A model generated the notes under the pieces. It saw only the letters and a list, made by a program, of their open reading frames with translations, did no database searches and had not been told where the DNA came from. DNA of 64,000 nucleotides from Roseobacter fucihabitans (GTDB taxonomy: Bacteria; Pseudomonadota; Alphaproteobacteria; Rhodobacterales; Rhodobacteraceae), in the NCBI RefSeq assembly GCF_014337925.2, contig NZ_CP143423.1, positions 712,501 to 776,500 on the forward strand. Reading direction: 5' to 3'. Below are positions 1 to 9,155 of the stretch, piece by piece. The stretch's first letter is position 1, and each line of letters begins with the position of its first letter. Made by a program: the position numbers and the translations under genes.

Positions 1-2
1 AC

Positions 3-254
3 TATCCGAGCCCGCGGCGCGCAGCCTTGATACTGGCCAAAAGCGGGGTTGCCGATCTGCCCACGGCCTGGGGTTTGATCTCGGCCGGGCCCGCGCGCAT
101 TTTGGGGTTGGAGGATCGCGGGACGCTTGAGGCGGGCAAGCGCGCCGATATCGTCATTCTAGATGCTCAGACCCAGCGGGTTGCCGCGACGATGGTCGCC
201 GGGCGCTTCAGCTATATGTCAGGTGAAATCGCGGAACGTTTCATCGCGCCCTAG
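3..254 (+). CDS. phnM: C-terminal part of a PhnM-like phosphonate amidohydrolase (5' end outside window)
   Basis: The frame is open from the window edge and ends at a stop at 252-254, so only about 83 C-terminal residues are present. The visible part starts YPSP and continues with an SAGPARILGL and DRGTLEAGKRADIVILD stretch, the usual last strand block of amidohydrolases; the YPSP start and GPAR element resemble PhnM, which in the C-P lyase pathway removes pyrophosphate from ribose 1-methylphosphonate 5-triphosphate. The metal-binding residues lie upstream, out of view, so another amidohydrolase cannot be excluded. It converges on purK with only five bases between the stop codons. Confidence 0.7.
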   Translation, partial: YPSPRRAALILAKSGVADLPTAWGLISAGPARILGLEDRGTLEAGKRADIVILDAQTQRVAATMVAGRFSYMSGEIAERFIAP

Positions 255-259
255 CGCAC

Positions 260-1327
260 CTACTTAACGATCCGGTTGACATGGCCCATCTTGCGTCCCG
301 GCTTGGTTTCGGATTTTCCATATAGATGCACGGCGCAATTGGGCTCTTTTGCCAAATCCGCCACCTGTTTCACATCCGCACCAATCAGGTTTTCCATGAT
401 CACATCGGCGTAGCGGGATCCATTGCCCAAGGGCCATCCGGCCAGCGCGCGGATATGTTGTTCAAACTGATCCACGGTGCAGCCGTTCTGGGTCCAATGC
501 CCTGAATTATGCACGCGCGGTGCGATTTCATTCACGATCAGACCGGCGCGGGTGACAAAAAGCTCAACCCCCAAGACGCCGACGTATTCCAGCGCATTCA
601 GGATCTTTGCCGCGATTAAAACCGCGTCCGTGCGCATTGAGGCGTTCAGCCGCGCGGGGACTTTTGTCGTGTGCAGGATGCCGTCACGATGGACGTTTTC
701 GCCCGGATCAAAACAGGCGATATCGCCTTGCGGGCTGCGTGCCGCAATGACGGAAACCTCATGGGTGAATTCCACGAACCCCTCCAGGATCGCGGGTTGT
801 CCGGCCATGTCTGCCCAGGCGGGCGCGATATCCTGTGGGGTTTTCAGGCGGGCCTGGCCCTTGCCGTCATAGCCGAAACGGCGGGTCTTGAGGATGCCAG
901 GCGTGCCAATGGTCTCAACGGCTTTTTCGAGCGCGTCGTGGTCGGGGACATCGGCAAAGGGCGCAACCGTCAGGCCTAGGTTTTGTAGAAATTGCTTTTC
1001 GCTCAGGCGGTCCTGACTGACCCGCAGCGCCTCACGACCCGGGCGGATTTGCACGTATTTTTCGATGATATTCAAAGCAGAAGTCGGAATGTTTTCAAAC
1101 TCATAGGTCACGATATCGACGCTTTGTGCAAAGCGGGCCAGCGCGTCAGCATCTGTATAGGGCGCGGTTGTGAGCCGGTGTGCAACCTGCGCGGCGGGCG
1201 GTTCGCCGCCGGGCTCAAACACATGCGTCTTGAAGCCCAGTCGCGCCGCGGCAACCGACAGCATCCGGCCCAATTGCCCACCGCCCAGAATTCCGATCGT
1301 TGCACCGCTTGAGAGGGGGTCAGACAT
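260..1327 (-). CDS. purK: 5-(carboxyamino)imidazole ribonucleotide synthase, PurK
   Basis: ATP-dependent carboxylation of aminoimidazole ribonucleotide to N5-CAIR in de novo purine synthesis; cytosolic ATP-grasp enzyme. The N-terminus carries the nucleotide-binding [12 protein letters not shown] stretch, and the central part has ATP-grasp features ([27 protein letters not shown]). I place the start at the ATG at 1327, giving 355 residues; the frame stays open to 1411 but the extra 28 residues precede the conserved start and would lie deep inside purE. It overlaps the 3' end of purE by eight bases, so the two are translationally coupled. Confidence 0.95.
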   Translation of the reverse strand: MSDPLSSGATIGILGGGQLGRMLSVAAARLGFKTHVFEPGGEPPAAQVAHRLTTAPYTDADALARFAQSVDIVTYEFENIPTSALNIIEKYVQIRPGREALRVSQDRLSEKQFLQNLGLTVAPFADVPDHDALEKAVETIGTPGILKTRRFGYDGKGQARLKTPQDIAPAWADMAGQPAILEGFVEFTHEVSVIAARSPQGDIACFDPGENVHRDGILHTTKVPARLNASMRTDAVLIAAKILNALEYVGVLGVELFVTRAGLIVNEIAPRVHNSGHWTQNGCTVDQFEQHIRALAGWPLGNGSRYADVIMENLIGADVKQVADLAKEPNCAVHLYGKSETKPGRKMGHVNRIVK

Positions 1328-1808
1328 CGCTTGGCATCTCGGGAATGGACGCAGAGAGGGCCGCGCGCCATGCGTCCAGACGTGTGGCAAGTGCGGGGTC
1401 TTGCAAAGCAAGAATGCCAGCGGCCATCAAGGCGGCATTTGCCGCACCCGCCACGCCGATTGCCATGGTCGCCACCGGATAGCCGCGCGGCATCTGCACG
1501 ATCGAATAGAGCGAATCGACCCCGGAGAGCGCCTTCGTCTGTACCGGAACGCCCACGACGGGGACGCGCGTTTTTGACGCCATCATGCCCGGAAGATGGG
1601 CGGCACCTCCGGCACCGGCGATGATCACCTGCAGACCGCGTTCAGCCGCCGTTTTGCCATAGTCCCACAGCCGGTCCGGCGTGCGATGCGCCGAAACGAT
1701 CCGGGTCTCATAAGCCACCCCCAATTCGTCCAGCAGAGTTGCGGCCTCGCGCAGGGTGGGCCAGTCGGACTGGCTGCCCATGATAATTCCGACAACAGGT
1801 ACGGTCAT
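1320..1808 (-). CDS. purE: N5-carboxyaminoimidazole ribonucleotide mutase, PurE
   Basis: Converts the PurK product N5-CAIR to CAIR in purine synthesis. The 162-residue product has the class I PurE signature GSQSDW near residue 11, SAHRTP near 44 and the glycine/alanine-rich [13 protein letters not shown] loop near 63, all at normal spacing. A GGAGGAG ribosome binding site sits about seven bases upstream of the ATG. First gene of a purE-purK operon. Confidence 0.96.
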   Translation of the reverse strand: MTVPVVGIIMGSQSDWPTLREAATLLDELGVAYETRIVSAHRTPDRLWDYGKTAAERGLQVIIAGAGGAAHLPGMMASKTRVPVVGVPVQTKALSGVDSLYSIVQMPRGYPVATMAIGVAGAANAALMAAGILALQDPALATRLDAWRAALSASIPEMPSDV

Positions 1809-1901
1809 GTCAAAGGCTCCTCCGGCCCAATGTCTAAAGGCGGCACTATAGCCAAACCGCGCGCGTAGGCAATGCGCTGAAAATCCTGTCTCAAAAGGGG
1901 C

Positions 1902-2126
1902 TTAGGCGATAATGTCGGGGGTCAGGCGATCTTCGATCTGAGCGATAAGATCCTTGAGGCGCAATTTGCGTTTCTTCAGCCTTTGCAACGTCAATTGATC
2001 CCCCACGCCTTTTTCGCTCAGCGCCTGAATGGCGTCATCCAAATCTCGGTGCTCGCGTCGAAACACGGCAAGTTCGACACGCAAGACTTCGTCCGTTTTC
2101 ATGGACAGATCGGTGGGGGCATTCAT
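1902..2126 (-). CDS. DUF465/YdcH-family small coiled-coil protein
   Basis: Short charged helical protein. The segment starting MKTDEVLRVELAVFRREHRDL, then a lysine/arginine-rich LKKRKLRLKDLIAQIED helix, matches the DUF465 (YdcH) family of about 70 residues. I prefer the ATG at 2126 (MNAPTDLS..., 74 residues); the frame is open to 2162. No catalytic motif. The family has no settled function. It is transcribed divergently from the Hsp20 gene. Confidence 0.85.
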   Translation of the reverse strand: MNAPTDLSMKTDEVLRVELAVFRREHRDLDDAIQALSEKGVGDQLTLQRLKKRKLRLKDLIAQIEDRLTPDIIA

Positions 2127-2187
2127 TTTGTATGATTCCGTTTGACGTCTCGCGCCTAACATAAGCGTTCACCATCTCCGCGCCTAG

Positions 2188-2220
2188 CCCTTGTGTCAGC
2201 GCATGTTGTTACCCATATTT
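2188..2220 (+). promoter_or_regulatory. Candidate sigma-32 (RpoH) heat-shock promoter of the Hsp20 gene
   Basis: CCCTTG at 2188-2193 and CCCATATTT from 2212 resemble the heat-shock consensus CCCTTGAA then CCCATnTa, with a spacer of about 16 bases. It lies about 65 bases upstream of the Hsp20 start codon, a position and target expected for RpoH control. Inferred from sequence only. Confidence 0.5.
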
Positions 2221-2284
2221 AATATGTAGGCGGCCGTTGTGGAGCCTGCAGATGACTGTCGCTTGTCGCATGAGGACGTGTCGC

Positions 2285-2698
2285 ATGACTAAAATGACCT
2301 TGGCTTCTTATCCCCACATGCTGGGGTTTGAACAACTCGAACGCCTGCTGGAGCGCACCGCGAAGTCCGGCAACGAAGGCTATCCGCCTTTCAACATTGA
2401 ACAAACGTCGGATCTCTCTTACCGCATCACGCTTGCTGTGGCCGGTTTCGCCGAAGACGACCTTTCGATTACCGTCGAAGATCGTCAATTGGTGATCCGC
2501 GGGCGTCAGCACGATGATGGTGAGGGGCGAGTTTATCTGCACCGGGGTATTGCCGCAAGACAGTTTCAGCGCAGCTTTGTGCTCGCCGATGGCGTGGACG
2601 TGGGCGAGGCCATTATTGAAAACGGCCTGCTGCACGTGGATCTGAGCCGGGCAAAGCCGCAAACGGTGGTCAAGACGATCAACATCAAGAAAGGGTGA
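2285..2698 (+). CDS. Small heat-shock protein, Hsp20/alpha-crystallin family
   Basis: ATP-independent holdase that binds unfolding proteins. The 137-residue product has an alpha-crystallin domain from about residue 35 (YPPFNIEQ, YRITLAVAGF) to about 130 (ENGLLHVDL), followed by a short basic tail. The ATG at 2285 is chosen because GAGGA lies about nine bases upstream and the protein then begins MTKMTL; in-frame ATGs at 2270 and 2237 are alternatives. It is followed after four bases by the DUF1150 gene, a pairing common in Rhodobacterales, and preceded by a candidate RpoH promoter. Confidence 0.93.
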   Translation: MTKMTLASYPHMLGFEQLERLLERTAKSGNEGYPPFNIEQTSDLSYRITLAVAGFAEDDLSITVEDRQLVIRGRQHDDGEGRVYLHRGIAARQFQRSFVLADGVDVGEAIIENGLLHVDLSRAKPQTVVKTINIKKG

Positions 2699-2702
2699 GC
2701 AG

Positions 2703-2936
2703 ATGCAGGAACCACAAGAACCAGCTGAAACGGCACCGAGTGAAAACCGCATCGTCTATGTCAAAGTCGTTGATGTGAAGGAATTACCCAGCGAAGTCCG
2801 CGATCAGGCGGGCGATTTGAACCAACTCTACGCGGTGCATGACAGTGAAGGGCAGCAACTGGCGCTGGTGGCTGATCGCAACCTGGCCTTTCGTCTGGCG
2901 CGGCAAAACGATTATGCGCCCGTGGCGGTGCATTGA
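2703..2936 (+). CDS. DUF1150 family protein
   Basis: Small acidic 77-residue protein with the DUF1150 pattern: IVYVKVVDVKELP near residue 16, LYAVHDSEGQQLALVADR in the middle and ARQNDYAPVAVH at the end. Function unknown. It sits four bases downstream of the Hsp20 gene and is probably co-transcribed with it, which suggests a stress role by association only. Confidence 0.88.
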   Translation: MQEPQEPAETAPSENRIVYVKVVDVKELPSEVRDQAGDLNQLYAVHDSEGQQLALVADRNLAFRLARQNDYAPVAVH

Positions 2937-3010
2937 CGCACTGACAGGGGAAGGAAATTGGTGGAATGGGCCGCGGGGTGACTGCGGCCTTATGCCGTTT
3001 TGGGGGGATT

Positions 3011-3892
3011 ATGAGGTTTGATTTCGATTGGGTGGATGCCTTCAGCGATGTGCCCTTCGGGGGCAATGGCTGTGCGGTTGTGCATGGGGGCGCGGAGCTG
3101 TCGAATGCCGTCTGCATGGAATATGTCAAGGAAACATCCTTGGTGGAATGTACCTTTACCGGGCCGTCGGATGTGGCGGACCTGCGGGTGCGGTATTTCC
3201 TTGCGAGCCGTGAAATTCCTTTTGCCGGGCACCCCACGATTGCTACCGTAATGGCGGCGCGTGCGCGCGGTTTGGTCTGTGATGGCGCGTTAACGCTGGA
3301 GACGCAGGCCGGGATCATCCCGGTGGAGGTTCACGGCAGCCAGGTCAAAATGACCCAGAACACGCCTGTTTTTGGCAAGAAGGTTCCCAAGGAAATCGTG
3401 GCTGCGGTCGGCGGTTTGGATGCGGGCGACATCATCGCGCCGCCGCAGATCGTATCCACTGGCCTGCCGTTTTGCGTCACGGTCCTTAAGGATCGCACGG
3501 CGCTGGATCGCTTGGTGCTGGACGTACCGGCGCTGCACGCCTTGGGGCGTTTTCTGGACCAGCCTGACATTGATTTGATGGAACCCTTTTGGGTCACCAT
3601 GTCAGGTGCAACCGCGCAGGGCGACACGTATTCCCGGCTGCTTTTGGCACCACCAAGCCCGGCAGAGGATGCCTTTACCGGTTCGGCCACGGGCGCGATG
3701 GCGGCCTATTTGTGGGAAAACGGCCTGATCAACTCTCCGGATTTTATTGCCGAGCAAGGGCACAGCATAGGCCGTCCCGGCAAAGCGAGCGTGCGCGTGC
3801 TGGGGGACCCCGGCGCGATCACAGGTGTCGAGGTCTCAGGGCAGGGTATCATTGTGATGTCTGGCAATGTGTTCTTGCCCGGATCCCACTAG
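3011..3892 (+). CDS. PhzF-family isomerase/epimerase
   Basis: Cytosolic two-domain protein of the PhzF/diaminopimelate-epimerase fold, 293 residues. Family marks are an N-terminal DAFSDVPFGGNGCAVV, a glutamate in KETSLVE (the position of the PhzF catalytic glutamate), the PFAGHPT loop and the second-domain DAFTGSATGAMAAYL. The start at 3011 puts the protein at family length and follows a GGGGGGA stretch. The substrate cannot be told from sequence; there are no phenazine genes nearby. Confidence 0.85.
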   Translation: MRFDFDWVDAFSDVPFGGNGCAVVHGGAELSNAVCMEYVKETSLVECTFTGPSDVADLRVRYFLASREIPFAGHPTIATVMAARARGLVCDGALTLETQAGIIPVEVHGSQVKMTQNTPVFGKKVPKEIVAAVGGLDAGDIIAPPQIVSTGLPFCVTVLKDRTALDRLVLDVPALHALGRFLDQPDIDLMEPFWVTMSGATAQGDTYSRLLLAPPSPAEDAFTGSATGAMAAYLWENGLINSPDFIAEQGHSIGRPGKASVRVLGDPGAITGVEVSGQGIIVMSGNVFLPGSH

Positions 3893-4105
3893 GACATGCT
3901 TGCCCGACCATGCGCCCCAGGTCGGTAAAATGGCTTTACTGCGGCGGTACTTGTATCGCTGTGTTGAAGGGTTAAATCGCGATTTGCTTGCGCCGGGTCC
4001 AATGGCAGAGCAATGTAATCTTCCCGCAGAAAAAGCCGTCCAACGCAGTCGTCTTGGGGCTTTGAGAGCCCGTATATCAATCTCGCCAATGCCATCATCG
4101 CCATA

Positions 4106-5428
4106 TCAAGCCGCCCTGCGCAAGATCACGGGGAGGCCCCCCTTTGGTTTCGGGATCGGCATACGGTGCCATTTTGGGGGCGGGCCGGCCAGCTCAACGC
4201 GGCGCTCCCGCAGCAGGGTCGCCACAAAGAGCTTTACCTGCATCGTCGAGAAGTGCATCCCCAAACACTTATGCGCGCCACCACCGAAGGGGGACCAGGC
4301 GAACCTGTGTTTCAGATCTTCGGCGCGTGTCTTTGAGAAACGTTCCGGGTCAAATGCGGTGGGGTTGCTGAAATGCTCTGGGGAGAGCATCGTGACGCCC
4401 GGATTGAGAGAAAGCGACGTCCCGGCGGGAATATCAAACCCTTTCCAGTGGAAATCCTTGATCGCCATGCGTGGAATGAAGGGGACGGGCGGCACCAGAC
4501 GCAGGGCCTCGCGAAACACCAGATTGGTTTGCGCCATCTTGCCCAATGCCTCCTCATCAAGCGGGCCGTCTCCGAGCCCGGCCACTTCCTCTGCCAACCG
4601 GTCCTGCCATTCGGGGTGCTCCCCCAAAGCCGCGATGATCACGGAGAGCGCGGTTGCCGTGGTGTCATGTGCCGCCATAATCAACAGATTGAATTGTTCC
4701 AGAATCTGATCCTCGTCCCAGCCCTGACCGTCTTCGTCCTTGGCAATGCACATTTGCGAGAAGAAATCATCGCCCCCCTGCGCGCGGCGTTCCGGGATCA
4801 GGGTGCGGAAGGTCTCGATCAAAAACTGGCGTCCGCGCACACCACGCCACATCGGCGTGAAGGGGATCGGGCTGCGGATGGCCGTCACGGAGGCGCGGAT
4901 TTCATCCTCTATGGCGCGGTTGACCTTGCGGGCCAGATCGCCGTCCAGCGGCAGCCCCATGAAAACCGCACCGCCCAGTTTCAGGGTCAGGTCTTTGACC
5001 GCCTTATAGAAACAAAACGCCTCGCCATCGGGCCAGGTGTCCAGAAGCGTCTTCATCGCGCCACACATGCGCAACCGATAATCGCGGATGGCAGAGGCGC
5101 GAAAAGCGGCCTGCATGATGCGCCGGTTTGCACGGTGGTGGTCAAAGTCCTGCAACAAAAGCCCGCCGGGGTAGATCAGTTGCAAGGCATCCCAGCCCCC
5201 CTGCGAGGAGAAGTTACGCTCCTTGTCCAGCAGCACCATTTCCATCGCATCCACGCCACATAGGTTCACCCGCCAGACGCCCAGCATGTTGACCTTGTAA
5301 ACCGACCCGTAGCGCTTGATGTAGTCCTGCTGCGTGCCATAGGCATCCCGCACGATATCAAAGGTGTGACCAATCAATGGCTTGGCGGGCGGGCCGGGAA
5401 TATGAGCCAGAGCAGCTTTTGTGGGCAT
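4106..5428 (-). CDS. Cytochrome P450
   Basis: Soluble haem monooxygenase, 440 residues. Visible marks: the oxygen-binding I-helix AAHDTTAT near residue 250, the K-helix ExxR in FREALRL, and the haem loop FGGGAHKCLG near residue 385 with the cysteine ligand. The start at 5428 (MPTKAALAHIPGPP) gives the typical proline-rich N-terminus and has GAGGA upstream; the frame continues to 5533. No ferredoxin or reductase gene is adjacent, so electron partners are encoded elsewhere. It converges on the PhzF-like gene. I could not assign a CYP family or substrate. Confidence 0.94.
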   Translation of the reverse strand: MPTKAALAHIPGPPAKPLIGHTFDIVRDAYGTQQDYIKRYGSVYKVNMLGVWRVNLCGVDAMEMVLLDKERNFSSQGGWDALQLIYPGGLLLQDFDHHRANRRIMQAAFRASAIRDYRLRMCGAMKTLLDTWPDGEAFCFYKAVKDLTLKLGGAVFMGLPLDGDLARKVNRAIEDEIRASVTAIRSPIPFTPMWRGVRGRQFLIETFRTLIPERRAQGGDDFFSQMCIAKDEDGQGWDEDQILEQFNLLIMAAHDTTATALSVIIAALGEHPEWQDRLAEEVAGLGDGPLDEEALGKMAQTNLVFREALRLVPPVPFIPRMAIKDFHWKGFDIPAGTSLSLNPGVTMLSPEHFSNPTAFDPERFSKTRAEDLKHRFAWSPFGGGAHKCLGMHFSTMQVKLFVATLLRERRVELAGPPPKWHRMPIPKPKGGLPVILRRAA

Positions 5429-5584
5429 GAAGGAGTCCTCGCTGGAAAAACAGAGCGCGCCGGGGATGGCGGCGGTCTGCTTTATCCAGCGAGGAGATGA
5501 GAGGCGTCTTAAGGCAGCGTACGCACGCAACACCCCTGTATAAGGATATGGATCAGGATGATGGACAAGCGCAGCCGGTCGATA

Positions 5585-6580
5585 TTACTCGGCGGCGCTG
5601 GTGCTGACGTGCAGGGGTGCCTGAAATGCCGCGCTGTCGCTCTCTTGTTCTGCCAGGAAACGCTCTGCCTCGAGCGCGGCCATGCACCCCATGCCCGCGG
5701 ATGTCACGGCTTGCCGGTATTTGTGGTCGGTCAGATCGCCCGCTGCAAAAACGCCCGGAATGGAGGTCTCTGTGCTGTCTGGTTTGGTCACGACATAGCC
5801 GCCCATATGGGTCTCCAACACGTCCTTGACCAGCTCATTTGAGGGCGCGTGACCGATGGCCACAAACACCCCTTTGGCCGGTATCTCTTGCAAAGCACCC
5901 GTTTGCACATGCCGCACGCGGATCGATTCAACGCCGAGCGGCGCGTCGGTGCCCAGGACCTCGTCCAATTCGTGAAACCACAGCGGCTCGATTTTGGGGT
6001 TTTTCATCAGCCGATCAATCAGGATTTTTTCTGCGCGCAATTCATCACGGCGGTGAACCAATGTGACTTTGGAGGCGAAATTGGTCAGGAACAGCGCCTC
6101 CTCGACGGCTGTATTGCCACCCCCAATCACGACGATCTCCTGTCCGCGATAGAAAAACCCGTCACAGGTTGCACAGGCGGACACGCCAAACCCCTTGAAC
6201 TTTTCCTCAGACGGCAGGCCGAGCCATTTGGCGCGCGCACCGGTTGCCAGAATGACCGCATCGGCCACATATGTCGTACCGCTGTCGCCCTTGGCCACAA
6301 AGGGGCGTTGTTGCAGATTGAGATCGGTGATGATGTCGCCGATGATTTCGGTGCCCATTGCCTTGGCATGATCCTGCATCCGCACCATCAGATCCGGGCC
6401 TTGCACCTCGGTGTCACCGGGCCAGTTTTCGACCTCCGTGGTGGTGGTCAGCTGTCCTCCGGGCTCGATCCCTTGCACGAGGATCGGGTTCAGCATGGCC
6501 CGGCTGGCATAAACGCCAGCGGTATATCCGGCGGGTCCCGATCCGATGATAAGGACGCGTGTTTGTCTTGTCTCGGCCAT
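5585..6580 (-). CDS. trxB: Thioredoxin-disulfide reductase, TrxB
   Basis: NADPH-dependent flavoenzyme that reduces thioredoxin. The 331-residue product has the FAD-binding GSGPAG near residue 13, the redox-active CATC at about 136-139, the NADPH-binding GGGNTAVEEA next to it and the C-terminal FAD motif GVFAAGDLTD. The ATG at 6580 is chosen because the FAD motif then starts at the family-normal distance; the frame is open to 6637. It is divergent from the Lrp/AsnC regulator, sharing a 199-base upstream region with near-palindromic sites. Confidence 0.96.
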   Translation of the reverse strand: MAETRQTRVLIIGSGPAGYTAGVYASRAMLNPILVQGIEPGGQLTTTTEVENWPGDTEVQGPDLMVRMQDHAKAMGTEIIGDIITDLNLQQRPFVAKGDSGTTYVADAVILATGARAKWLGLPSEEKFKGFGVSACATCDGFFYRGQEIVVIGGGNTAVEEALFLTNFASKVTLVHRRDELRAEKILIDRLMKNPKIEPLWFHELDEVLGTDAPLGVESIRVRHVQTGALQEIPAKGVFVAIGHAPSNELVKDVLETHMGGYVVTKPDSTETSIPGVFAAGDLTDHKYRQAVTSAGMGCMAALEAERFLAEQESDSAAFQAPLHVSTSAAE

Positions 6581-6708
6581 AAAGCCCCCCAATCTCGTTG
6601 ATAGCAGCGACATCGGATATATAGCGAGGCCAGACAAGCTTAAACCCCTTGTGTGTCGTTAAAGGAGCTTGGATCGACGTATGAGCACGAGCCAATTGAG
6701 AAACAATG

Positions 6709-6733
6709 TTGCGCAGCTGTGCAATATTATTGC
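6709..6733. promoter_or_regulatory. Candidate operator in the trxB / Lrp-AsnC divergent promoter region
   Basis: A 16-base near-palindrome TTGCGCAGCTGTGCAA (6709-6724, one mismatched pair) overlaps a second near-palindrome GCAATATTATTGC (6721-6733). Lrp/AsnC regulators commonly bind such AT-rich palindromes beside their own gene. Placement 47-71 bases before the regulator start suits autoregulation and possibly control of trxB. Confidence 0.4.
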
Positions 6734-6779
6734 TCATTGCGGCGGTGCTGTTATAACAACCGAAAAATCTGGGGGCAAA

Positions 6780-7280
6780 ATGGCCGGGACTCGACTGGAC
6801 GCAATTGATCGAAAAATTCTTGCGGAATTGCAGGCGGATGGGCGCATGACCAATGTCGAACTGGCAACGCGTGTTGGTATTTCCGCGCCGCCTTGTTTGC
6901 GACGGGTGCGCTCGTTGGAGGAGGCGGGGTTTATCAAGGGCTACCATGCGGATGTGGATGCGCGTGAGTTAGGCTTTGAGGTGCAGGTCTTTGCCATGGT
7001 GGGGCTCGCCAGCCAGGCCGAATCGGATTTGACGGCGTTTGAGGGCCGGTGCCGGGAATGGCCGCTTGTGCGCGAATGCCACATGCTGAATGGCGAAGTG
7101 GATTTCATTCTCAAATGCGTCGCACCCGATCTGTCGTCGTTTCAAAAATTCCTGACGGGTGACTTATTGACGACGCCAAATGTGGAGAGCGTCAAAACCT
7201 CCCTTGTCATCCGGGGCGCGAAAGATGATCCCGGCGTTCCTTTTGAGGTGCTTGAAGAGCGGCTGAAAAACTCCGCCTAG
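6780..7280 (+). CDS. Lrp/AsnC family transcriptional regulator
   Basis: DNA-binding regulator of 166 residues: N-terminal AsnC-type helix-turn-helix (LDAIDRKILAELQADGRM, then VELATRVGISAPPCLRRV), and a C-terminal RAM-type ligand domain from about residue 70. I place the start at the ATG at 6780, where the protein begins MAGTRLDAIDRK; an in-frame upstream start at 6669 would place the candidate operator inside the coding sequence. Usual ligands are amino acids. The divergent trxB is a candidate target. Confidence 0.9.
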   Translation: MAGTRLDAIDRKILAELQADGRMTNVELATRVGISAPPCLRRVRSLEEAGFIKGYHADVDARELGFEVQVFAMVGLASQAESDLTAFEGRCREWPLVRECHMLNGEVDFILKCVAPDLSSFQKFLTGDLLTTPNVESVKTSLVIRGAKDDPGVPFEVLEERLKNSA

Positions 7281-7344
7281 TCCCGATTTGGCGTGATCAA
7301 TCGCGTTGCCACGTGATACGCGTCACATCCGGAGCCGGTGCCAG

Positions 7345-8100
7345 TTACAGTGTGATTGCGGCAATCAGTCGCCCATAATCAGCTTCGCGCTCATGGGTGG
7401 CGCGGCGATAGGAATAAAACCGTTCCGGGTCCGCATAGGTGCAATGACGCGTCCATTCGGCGGATCCGATGCCGGCTTCACGCAAGCGATGCAGACCAAA
7501 GCCGGGAAGGTCAAAGTGCATTCTGTCCCCGTCGCCTTGCACAAAAAAACGCGCGTATTGAGCGTCTTGGCCAACGAACATATCAAAAAACTCCGGTCCC
7601 ACTTCATAGGCGCGCTGAGAAATGGTGGGTCCTATCGCGACGTTGAGCATTTCGCGCGTTGCGCCGAGGGCGCACATGGCATCGACTGTGGCCTCCAACA
7701 CACCGTCAAGTGCGCCGCGCCATCCCGCATGCGCTGCACCGATGACGTGGTTCGCGGGGTCCACGAAGAGGACAGGCTGGCAATCTGCCGTCAGGACGGA
7801 CAAGGCCAGGCCGGGCGTGTTGGTCACCAATGCATCAGCTTTTGGTTTGTCCTCAAAACTCTGGGTGACCGTGATTGCCTTGGCTGAATGGACCTGATGC
7901 ACGCCCAGAAGATCTTTGGGGGCAACTTCCATCGCCTGTGCCACCCGCGCGCGGTTGATCGCGACGACCTCCCTCTGATCCGAACTGCCCTGGCCACAAT
8001 TCAACCCCGCGAAGACCCCAGAAGACGCCCCGCCGCGGCGCGTGAAGAAACCGTGCCTGATCGGCAGAAGCGTTTCGCATGTCAGTATTTCAAGTGTCAT
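7345..8100 (-). CDS. pgeF: PgeF/YfiH family peptidoglycan-editing protein (laccase-domain, DUF152)
   Basis: Product of 251 residues with the three metal/nucleophile motifs of the family: HQVHS near residue 69, LTADCQPVLF near 104 and HAGWRGALDG near 122, plus a C-terminal HCTYADPERFYSYRR. In Escherichia coli the family member removes misincorporated L-serine from UDP-MurNAc precursors; older annotations call it polyphenol oxidase. Its ATG overlaps the stop of the upstream midA-like gene by four bases (ATGA), so it is the third gene of the lgt operon. Confidence 0.9.
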   Translation of the reverse strand: MTLEILTCETLLPIRHGFFTRRGGASSGVFAGLNCGQGSSDQREVVAINRARVAQAMEVAPKDLLGVHQVHSAKAITVTQSFEDKPKADALVTNTPGLALSVLTADCQPVLFVDPANHVIGAAHAGWRGALDGVLEATVDAMCALGATREMLNVAIGPTISQRAYEVGPEFFDMFVGQDAQYARFFVQGDGDRMHFDLPGFGLHRLREAGIGSAEWTRHCTYADPERFYSYRRATHEREADYGRLIAAITL

Positions 8101-9155
8101 ATTTCCAAACCCGGTGGTGGCGGGCTGCCCTCGGGGAAGAGGCCCATCACTTTGAACAGGTTTCCCATTTCATCCGGGTGCGTCAAGCGGCGATGCGCCT
8201 GAATGTGGCGTTCAAGGGCTGATCCGCGCAGCTTTTGCGCCAAATCCCGCGCGCGCTGTGTGATGCCAAGGCGTTCCAGAAATACACCTTGCGTGCTCAA
8301 ACGCGTGTTTGCGCACCCCGCCGCGCCTGAAAGCGCTTCGAAATCGACATGCGCTGTGAGATCGGCCGCGCCGGGGTCGCACAACGGATCGGTCGGTGCG
8401 TGGCGTTGCAGAGCCTGAAAAGTATCGCCAAGGCTGCGCCAATCGCCATAATCCACGATCAACCCAGCCCCGCCATGCTGTGCTATTCTTTGCCCGATGG
8501 ACCCGACAATCGGCGCGGCAGAGGGGGCGATCTCGATCACATCGCCCGGTTTTGTATCCGCAAGGCGATCCGCCAGCGCAGGTTGTGGCAATTCCGGTCC
8601 CAGACCCAGCGTCAGGGCGGCCTCCCGCAGGCCAATTTGCGTTTCGCGCCAATGCCGCGCGCCGCGGGTGAATTGGCGTATCGGCAGGGCGTCAAAGAAC
8701 TCGTTGGCGATGATGAACAGCGGCATTTCGGGGAGATCGGTCACGGTGGATACATGGGTTACGTCGAAACCGCTCAAAGCGTCGCGCTGTTGTGATGCGA
8801 GGGCGGGGGAGGCTTCGATCAGCACGATATTGGCTGCTTCGTGAAAACCGGGAACGCCGCGTGTTGCCCGCAAAAGATCCGCCATCAACGTGCCGCGACC
8901 CGGCCCCAGTTCGGCAAGGGTGAAAGCCTCCGGGCAGGTTTGGTCCATCCATGTCTGTGCCAGACATAACCCGATGAGTTCCCCGAATATCTGGCTGATT
9001 TCCGGGGCGGTGATGAAATCGCCCGCACTGCCGAACGGCGTCTGTGACGTATAATACCCGAACTCGGGATGCAGCAGGCACTCCGCCATGTAATCCGCAA
9101 GGCTGATGGGGCCGTTCTGTGCAATCCGGGCGCAAAGGATGTCGCGCAGGCTCAT
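8097..9155 (-). CDS. SAM-dependent methyltransferase, MidA/NDUFAF7 family (DUF185)
   Basis: Product of 352 residues starting [18 protein letters not shown], followed by [16 protein letters not shown] and [13 protein letters not shown], features of the MidA/NDUFAF7 family, and an [18 protein letters not shown]-binding loop near residue 80. Mitochondrial members methylate an arginine of a complex I subunit; the bacterial substrate is unproven. ATGA overlaps on both sides (with lgt at 9152-9155 and pgeF at 8097-8100) indicate one translationally coupled operon. Confidence 0.88.
   Translation of the reverse strand: MSLRDILCARIAQNGPISLADYMAECLLHPEFGYYTSQTPFGSAGDFITAPEISQIFGELIGLCLAQTWMDQTCPEAFTLAELGPGRGTLMADLLRATRGVPGFHEAANIVLIEASPALASQQRDALSGFDVTHVSTVTDLPEMPLFIIANEFFDALPIRQFTRGARHWRETQIGLREAALTLGLGPELPQPALADRLADTKPGDVIEIAPSAAPIVGSIGQRIAQHGGAGLIVDYGDWRSLGDTFQALQRHAPTDPLCDPGAADLTAHVDFEALSGAAGCANTRLSTQGVFLERLGITQRARDLAQKLRGSALERHIQAHRRLTHPDEMGNLFKVMGLFPEGSPPPPGLEI

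Noticed and set aside
3889..4104. Minus-strand frame of 71 codons directly after the P450 stop codon
   Set aside because: It starts one base after the P450 stop but has no ribosome binding site, no domain and no clear codon preference; likely chance in the gap between convergent genes.
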